DNA from: Janthinobacterium sp. B9-8
GTDB lineage: Bacteria > Pseudomonadota > Gammaproteobacteria > Burkholderiales > Chitinibacteraceae
Length of the DNA stretch: 64,000 nucleotides
Assembly (NCBI RefSeq): GCF_000969645.2
Contig: NZ_CP014222.1
Coordinates: 744,001 to 808,000 of the forward strand
Direction: 5' to 3'
Within the stretch, counting starts at the first letter, position 1. Each line of letters opens with the position of its first letter. A model generated the notes under the pieces. The model saw only the letters and a program-made list of their open reading frames with translations. It made no database searches and was not told the origin of the DNA. The position numbers and the translations under genes were made by a program. Below are positions 60,152 to 64,000 of this stretch, in pieces.

Positions 60152-60829
60152 ATGGATTTAGCATTGATTTGGAATTCTGGTGATCCTGTTTTGGTATCGG
60201 TGTTTGGCTTGTTGTTGCTGATGTCGGTTGTAAGCTGGTGTTTGATTTTATTACGCAGTAGCTTGTTGCTCAGAATTAAGCGTGGGCAGAAACGCTTTCT
60301 GGCTAGTTTCTGGACCGCCTCTGATTGGGATGAGGCGACTGGCCTTGCTGCTCATGCTATTGTACCTGAAGCTAAGCTGGCACGCGCAGGCTGGGAAGGC
60401 TTAAGCCATTACCGCAGCAATGCGGGCAAAGGCCTTGGTTTAGCGGTGTCTTTGGATGATTACTTGGTGCGTACTCTACGTACCCGTTTAAGCCAGGAAA
60501 ATGCCCGCTTAGAGCTGGGTTTGTCTTGGCTAGCCACGGTGGGGTCGATTTCTCCTTTTGTAGGCTTATTCGGCACAGTTTGGGGTATTTATCACGCGCT
60601 GGTGGCGATTGCAACTAAGGGTGATGCCTCGCTGGCTACCGTTGCTGGCCCGATTGGTGAGGCTTTGGTGGCGACCGCTGCGGGTTTGGCTGTAGCGATC
60701 CCCGCCGTTGTGGCATACAACGCTTTTGTGCGTGCTAATCGCGTGATTGCTCAGGGCTTGGATGGTTTTGCTCATGATTTACATGCACAGCTACTGACCG
60801 CTGCTGCCGTAGAAAAAGAAGGTAAATAA
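60152..60829 (+). CDS. exbB: ExbB-type proton channel (system 2)
   Basis: A 225-residue ExbB: first helix near 18-40 (FGLLLLMSVVSWCLILLRSS), cytoplasmic domain, and the conserved pore pair WLATVGSISPFVGLFGTVWGIYHALVAIA ... GPIGEALVATAAGLAVAIPAVVAYN near 128-195. Shorter at the N-terminus than system-1 ExbB and lacking its signal-like segment. Follows tonB by 12 bases and touches exbD. Confidence 0.94.
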   Translation: MDLALIWNSGDPVLVSVFGLLLLMSVVSWCLILLRSSLLLRIKRGQKRFLASFWTASDWDEATGLAAHAIVPEAKLARAGWEGLSHYRSNAGKGLGLAVSLDDYLVRTLRTRLSQENARLELGLSWLATVGSISPFVGLFGTVWGIYHALVAIATKGDASLATVAGPIGEALVATAAGLAVAIPAVVAYNAFVRANRVIAQGLDGFAHDLHAQLLTAAAVEKEGK

Positions 60830-60831
60830 GC

Positions 60832-61248
60832 ATGGCTTTTGGTGGTTTTGATCAAAACGATAATGCTCCTATGTCAGAAATCAATACCACACCGTTGGTT
60901 GATGTGATGTTGGTGCTGCTGGTGGTGTTTATTGTAACTGCGCCCGTAATGACGCATTCGATTCGTGTTGATTTACCCAAAGCAAAAGCTGAGGTGACAC
61001 AAATCCCGCCTGCAGTACTGCGCGTTACGCTGACCGCAACAGGGCAGGTTGAGTGGGAAAAGACCCCCATCAAAGTGGAAGAACTGCCGATTCGTTTTGC
61101 AACTGCCATGGCTAAAGATGCTCAGACTGAATTGCATTTATTGGCAGATAAAGAAGTTCGCTACGAGTTGATTGCACAAACGATGTCGGCAGCAAGGCAG
61201 GCGGGTTTAACTAAAATTGGTTTGCTTACAGATGGAAACGGCAGCTGA
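60832..61248 (+). CDS. exbD: ExbD-type biopolymer transport protein (system 2)
   Basis: A 138-residue ExbD with SEINTTPLVDVMLVLLVVFIVTAPVMTHSIRVDLPKA (membrane helix with the essential Asp) and a periplasmic domain ending IGLLTDGNGS. Single copy in this operon, unlike system 1. Starts two bases after exbB. Confidence 0.95.
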   Translation: MAFGGFDQNDNAPMSEINTTPLVDVMLVLLVVFIVTAPVMTHSIRVDLPKAKAEVTQIPPAVLRVTLTATGQVEWEKTPIKVEELPIRFATAMAKDAQTELHLLADKEVRYELIAQTMSAARQAGLTKIGLLTDGNGS

Positions 61249-61277
61249 TCAGGCTGTATAGCTGTTGTTTGTAGTGG

Positions 61278-61306
61278 GCGGTGGCGAAAGATCACCGCTT
61301 TTTTTT
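61278..61306 (+). terminator. Attenuator-like terminator between exbD and the siderophore receptor gene
   Basis: GCGGTG at 61278-61283 pairs with CACCGC at 61293-61298 (9-base loop) and runs into eight T. The stem is short, so it may stop only part of the transcription and lower receptor expression relative to the motor genes, or the receptor may have its own promoter. Confidence 0.6.
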
Positions 61307-61330
61307 GGCTTTAAAAAAAGAAGATATACC

Positions 61331-63571
61331 ATGAGAGAGATACACAAGCCTAAATCGGCGATTCGCCACTTGGCTAAATTGCCTGTTGCTGCGGCACTGT
61401 TTGGTGCGATGAATGCAAGCGCTGCACCGGTTGCTGAAGTGAAATTAGCACCGGTTGAAGTAAAAGCAGATGTGCAAAACACCAAAGACACGGATAAAAC
61501 ATACAACGCACCGGTGACCCGCGTAGGACGCACGCCACAGGCGGCGCGTGATATTCCGCAATCCACCACCAGCATTACCAAAATGCTGATGGCCGATCAG
61601 GATAGTAACTCTCTGAAAGAAGCGCTGCGTAATGCTGTAGGGATTACTTTTAATGCTTCCGAAGGTGGTAGCAGCGGCGATGGCGTTCGCGTGCGCGGCT
61701 TTGGTGCGTCTAACGATCTCTATTTAGATAACTTCCGCGATGCGGCACAATACAACCGCGACACATTTAATACCGATACGGTTGAAGTATTGCGTGGCCC
61801 GGCGTCGATGATTTATGGCCGAGGATCAACGGGCGGCATTATCAATCAAGTCAGCAAAACGCCATTTCGTGGCGATTTGAATCAATTTACTGCCAGCGTA
61901 GGCACCGCAAATTACTACCGTGCCGAAGCCGATTTAAACCGTAGCTTGGATGATAACGCGGCTTTTCGCGTAAACGTGATGGGCCAAAAAGCCGGTAGTA
62001 CCCGTGAAGGTGCTGAAATGAATCGCTGGGGTTTTGCGCCATCCGTGGCATTTGGCTTGGGCGAGCAAACAGAAGTGACACTGTCTTATATGCATTACCA
62101 AGAAGACAATGTGCCGGATTATGGTGTGCCTTATTACAGGCCTCTTGGTGCTGGTAAGCGTGAAGAGATCAAAGGGATGAAAGGCTATTATCGCGATAGC
62201 ATTGGCGGTAATAATCTACCTATCTCTCATGCGGATAAGTTTTACGGTTTAAAAGATTTTGATTCAGAGGTCACTAAAACGGATGTATTTAGTTTTAATT
62301 TACAACACCGTCTAAATGCCAATATGTTGCTGAAAAATTCAACGCGCATGGGTTTGTATGAGCTAGATCTGCGTGCAAGCGCTCCAAGTTTAGCCTTCTT
62401 GGAAAATGAAGTGTTAAATGACAATACGATCATTACTCGTGGTCGTAAATTGCGCATGCGTGAGCAAGCGATTTATTCCAATGTGACTGACCTGTTGTGG
62501 GATTTTGAAACCGGCACTGTGCGTCACAATGTTTTAGCTGGAGTAGAGCTAACCCGTGAAAGTTTGTTGGGCACAGGGCGCACTCAGCTTGATGCAAAGG
62601 GTGGAAATTGTTTACCGTCCACCACGGTTGGAAATCCTACTTCTGGCAGTCATGCGGCTTGTCTAGCTCCGGTTAAAATTGCTACTGCGGATTCTACAGC
62701 GGATACGATGGCATTTTATGCGCAAGATTTGATTGAGCTTACGCCGCAATGGAAGGTGCTGGCTGGTGCTCGTTTTGATCACTTTAAAGCGCAGACAGAG
62801 AATAAATCATTCACCGCAGCAACCGCATCTCCTGATGCAGGCCGTACGGACAATATCTGGAGCTGGCGTACAGGTGTGATTTATCAGCCAACAGCTAATC
62901 AATCTTATTATGCCTCTTATGGCACTTCATTTAATCCGTCTGCTGAAGCCTATTCAACAGATCCAAAGAATGAAAATCTTGATCCAGAAAAAAACCGCAA
63001 TATGGAAGTCGGTGCCAAGTGGACATTGCTGGAAGGTGATTTAAGTCTGCGCACAGCGATTTTCCGTACAGAAAAAACCAATGAGCGTCAGACTGATATC
63101 GAAGTTGGCGTGAATAAGCCAAATGTATTATCTGGCCGTCGCCATACCGATGGCATTGAGCTTGAAGGTGCAGGGCGCATCACCGCAGATTGGCAAGTTT
63201 TTGCTGGCATTGCATTGATGAACCCACGCATTGATGAGGTGACTAAGCCTAAAACCGTAGAAGGCAATTACGCAGAAAATGCGCCGCGTTATACTGGTAA
63301 TCTGTGGTCCACTTACCAGCTCAATAGCAATTGGAAAGTAGGTGGTGGTTTTAATGCGATGGATAAGCGTTATACCAGCAATACCAATACGGTAAATCTG
63401 CCTGCTTATATCCGCTGGGATGCGATGGCTGAATGGCGTCTGCGTGATTACAGCGTGCAGTTGAATGTGAATAATCTGTTTGATACCGATCACTTTGAAA
63501 GTCTATATGCAGGCTTTGCTGTGCCAGGTACAGGCCGTACTGCGCGTTTATCAGCGAGCTACCGCTTCTAA
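61331..63571 (+). CDS. TonB-dependent siderophore receptor, Fiu/PiuA-like
   Basis: A 746-residue outer-membrane receptor. Signal peptide near MREIHKPKSAIRHLAKLPVA to NASA; plug domain with DIPQSTTSITKMLM, LKEALRNAVGITFNASEGG, VRVRGFGASNDLYLDNFRD and the RDTFNTDTVEVLRGPASMIYGRGSTGGIINQVSK stretch that resembles Fiu. The barrel ends VPGTGRTARLSASYRF with terminal Phe. Fiu/PiuA take up monomeric catecholate-iron and carry catechol-bearing antibiotics. The next gene is a PiuC/YbiX dioxygenase, the usual neighbour of fiu/piuA, which strengthens the call. Start ATG is preceded by AAGAAGA. Confidence 0.9.
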   Translation: MREIHKPKSAIRHLAKLPVAAALFGAMNASAAPVAEVKLAPVEVKADVQNTKDTDKTYNAPVTRVGRTPQAARDIPQSTTSITKMLMADQDSNSLKEALRNAVGITFNASEGGSSGDGVRVRGFGASNDLYLDNFRDAAQYNRDTFNTDTVEVLRGPASMIYGRGSTGGIINQVSKTPFRGDLNQFTASVGTANYYRAEADLNRSLDDNAAFRVNVMGQKAGSTREGAEMNRWGFAPSVAFGLGEQTEVTLSYMHYQEDNVPDYGVPYYRPLGAGKREEIKGMKGYYRDSIGGNNLPISHADKFYGLKDFDSEVTKTDVFSFNLQHRLNANMLLKNSTRMGLYELDLRASAPSLAFLENEVLNDNTIITRGRKLRMREQAIYSNVTDLLWDFETGTVRHNVLAGVELTRESLLGTGRTQLDAKGGNCLPSTTVGNPTSGSHAACLAPVKIATADSTADTMAFYAQDLIELTPQWKVLAGARFDHFKAQTENKSFTAATASPDAGRTDNIWSWRTGVIYQPTANQSYYASYGTSFNPSAEAYSTDPKNENLDPEKNRNMEVGAKWTLLEGDLSLRTAIFRTEKTNERQTDIEVGVNKPNVLSGRRHTDGIELEGAGRITADWQVFAGIALMNPRIDEVTKPKTVEGNYAENAPRYTGNLWSTYQLNSNWKVGGGFNAMDKRYTSNTNTVNLPAYIRWDAMAEWRLRDYSVQLNVNNLFDTDHFESLYAGFAVPGTGRTARLSASYRF

Positions 63572-63596
63572 TTGCTTGATCTGTGTTTTGCAAGCC

Positions 63597-63661
63597 AGCT
63601 CAGGTTGAGGTTTAATCTGAGCTGTTAACAACCGCCACGGTGTATTTGTGGCGGTTTTTTT
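63597..63661 (+). terminator. Tandem hairpins and terminator after the siderophore receptor gene
   Basis: CAGCTCAG/CTGAGCTG form a first stem at about 63597-63623. Then AACCGCCAC at 63630-63638 pairs with GTGGCGGTT at 63648-63656 and runs into T7, a textbook terminator. The dioxygenase gene behind it probably uses some read-through or its own promoter. Confidence 0.88.
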
Positions 63662-63693
63662 GCGTTTTATTAAGGTTTAAAGGGGTTGGACTG

Positions 63694-64000
63694 ATGCTAT
63701 TACATATTCCGCAGCTGCTTGATGCCAAGACACTTGCGTATTGCCGTGAGCGCTTGTCTGCTGCCCAGTGGGAAGATGGCAAAATCACATCGGGTAGTTT
63801 GTCGGCATCGATCAAGCGTAATCAGCAGTTGGCGAAAGATAGTCCTGTCGCAAAAGAGCTGGGGGCGATTGTTCTGCAAGCTTTGAATGCCAATGAGATG
63901 TTCTTTTCGGCCGCTTTGCCCAGCTATGTCATGCCGCCGCAATTTAATCGCTACGAAAACAGTATGGATTTGGGCAACCATATTGATAATGCGGTGCAGG
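63694..64000 (+). CDS. piuC: PKHD-type Fe(II)/2-oxoglutarate dioxygenase PiuC/YbiX, 3' end cut by window
   Basis: The frame from ATG at 63694 stays open to the window edge (102 codons visible): MLLHIPQLLDAKTLAYCRER, then AAQWEDGKITSGSLSASIKR, NQQLAKDSPVAKELG and MPPQFNRYENSMDLGNHIDN. This is the N-terminal half of PiuC/YbiX, with the first Fe-ligand pair HID at the end of the visible part. The enzyme's substrate is not known; it is co-regulated with fiu/piuA receptors in iron-limited cells of Pseudomonas and E. coli. Ribosome site AAAGGGG lies upstream. Confidence 0.92.
   Translation, partial: MLLHIPQLLDAKTLAYCRERLSAAQWEDGKITSGSLSASIKRNQQLAKDSPVAKELGAIVLQALNANEMFFSAALPSYVMPPQFNRYENSMDLGNHIDNAVQ

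Overview
The window looks like chromosome of a motile, mesophilic betaproteobacterium of the Neisseriales, closest in gene content to Iodobacter, Chromobacterium or Chitinibacter. That placement is my inference from gene families: a long TrpS with an insert, the rnm-yciO-site-2 protease-trpS string, a dapA-bamC pair, polar-type flagellar genes and several dispersed palindromic repeats. No rRNA, tRNA, CRISPR array, integrase or transposase gene was seen. Coding density is high. Most accessory signal lies in the intergenic repeats and in nutrient-uptake loci.

Layout. 1-4848: end of a flagellar cluster (fliD missing its 5' end, fliS, fliT, a DUF2802 protein, a FliK-like protein and an FlhB C-terminal-like protein). 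4853-15442: housekeeping and miscellaneous genes (MFS and sodium-symporter transporters, cysM, rnm, yciO, site-2 protease, trpS, GIY-YIG protein, spermidine-synthase-like protein, S4 protein, WbuC-like cupin, crotonase). 15443-29325: co-directional genes for a TonB-dependent receptor, TonB-ExbB-ExbD-ExbD, an exported M3 oligopeptidase and a complete Opp/Dpp-type ABC transporter. I read this as a candidate dedicated oligopeptide acquisition locus, outer membrane to cytoplasm. 29475-42978: an orphan ABC_sub_bind protein, a Tat/lipoprotein PhoD phosphatase, a lipoprotein cytochrome c', a large hybrid histidine kinase whose HPt domain lacks its histidine, an MFS transporter, a fumarase, a FemAB-like protein, a Gfo/Idh/MocA oxidoreductase and CreA.

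43442-50876 is an N-acetylgalactosamine/galactosamine (Aga) locus: agaR, kbaZ/agaZ, agaS, a mannose-family PTS (IIB, IIC, IID, IIA) and a nagA-type deacetylase. The PTS-deacetylase half is bracketed by an imperfect inverted pair of about 225-bp repeats. The aldolase catalytic subunit (kbaY) is not in the window. 51471-59141 holds srkA, a Lar-like zinc-ribbon protein, the bamC-dapA operon, a PAS-GGDEF diguanylate cyclase and an ArgO-type exporter. 59462-64000 is an iron-uptake operon: a Fur-box-like site at the start of tonB, then exbB, exbD, a Fiu-like siderophore receptor and, running off the right edge, a PiuC/YbiX dioxygenase.

The two TonB systems differ. The first has two ExbDs and an atypical TonB C-terminus and sits beside peptide genes. 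The second has a standard TonB and an apparent iron signal. At least five families of short intergenic repeats recur, one of them MITE-like with 19-bp imperfect terminal inverted repeats. Start codons were moved inward where a ribosome-binding site or signal peptide favoured it; each case is noted.
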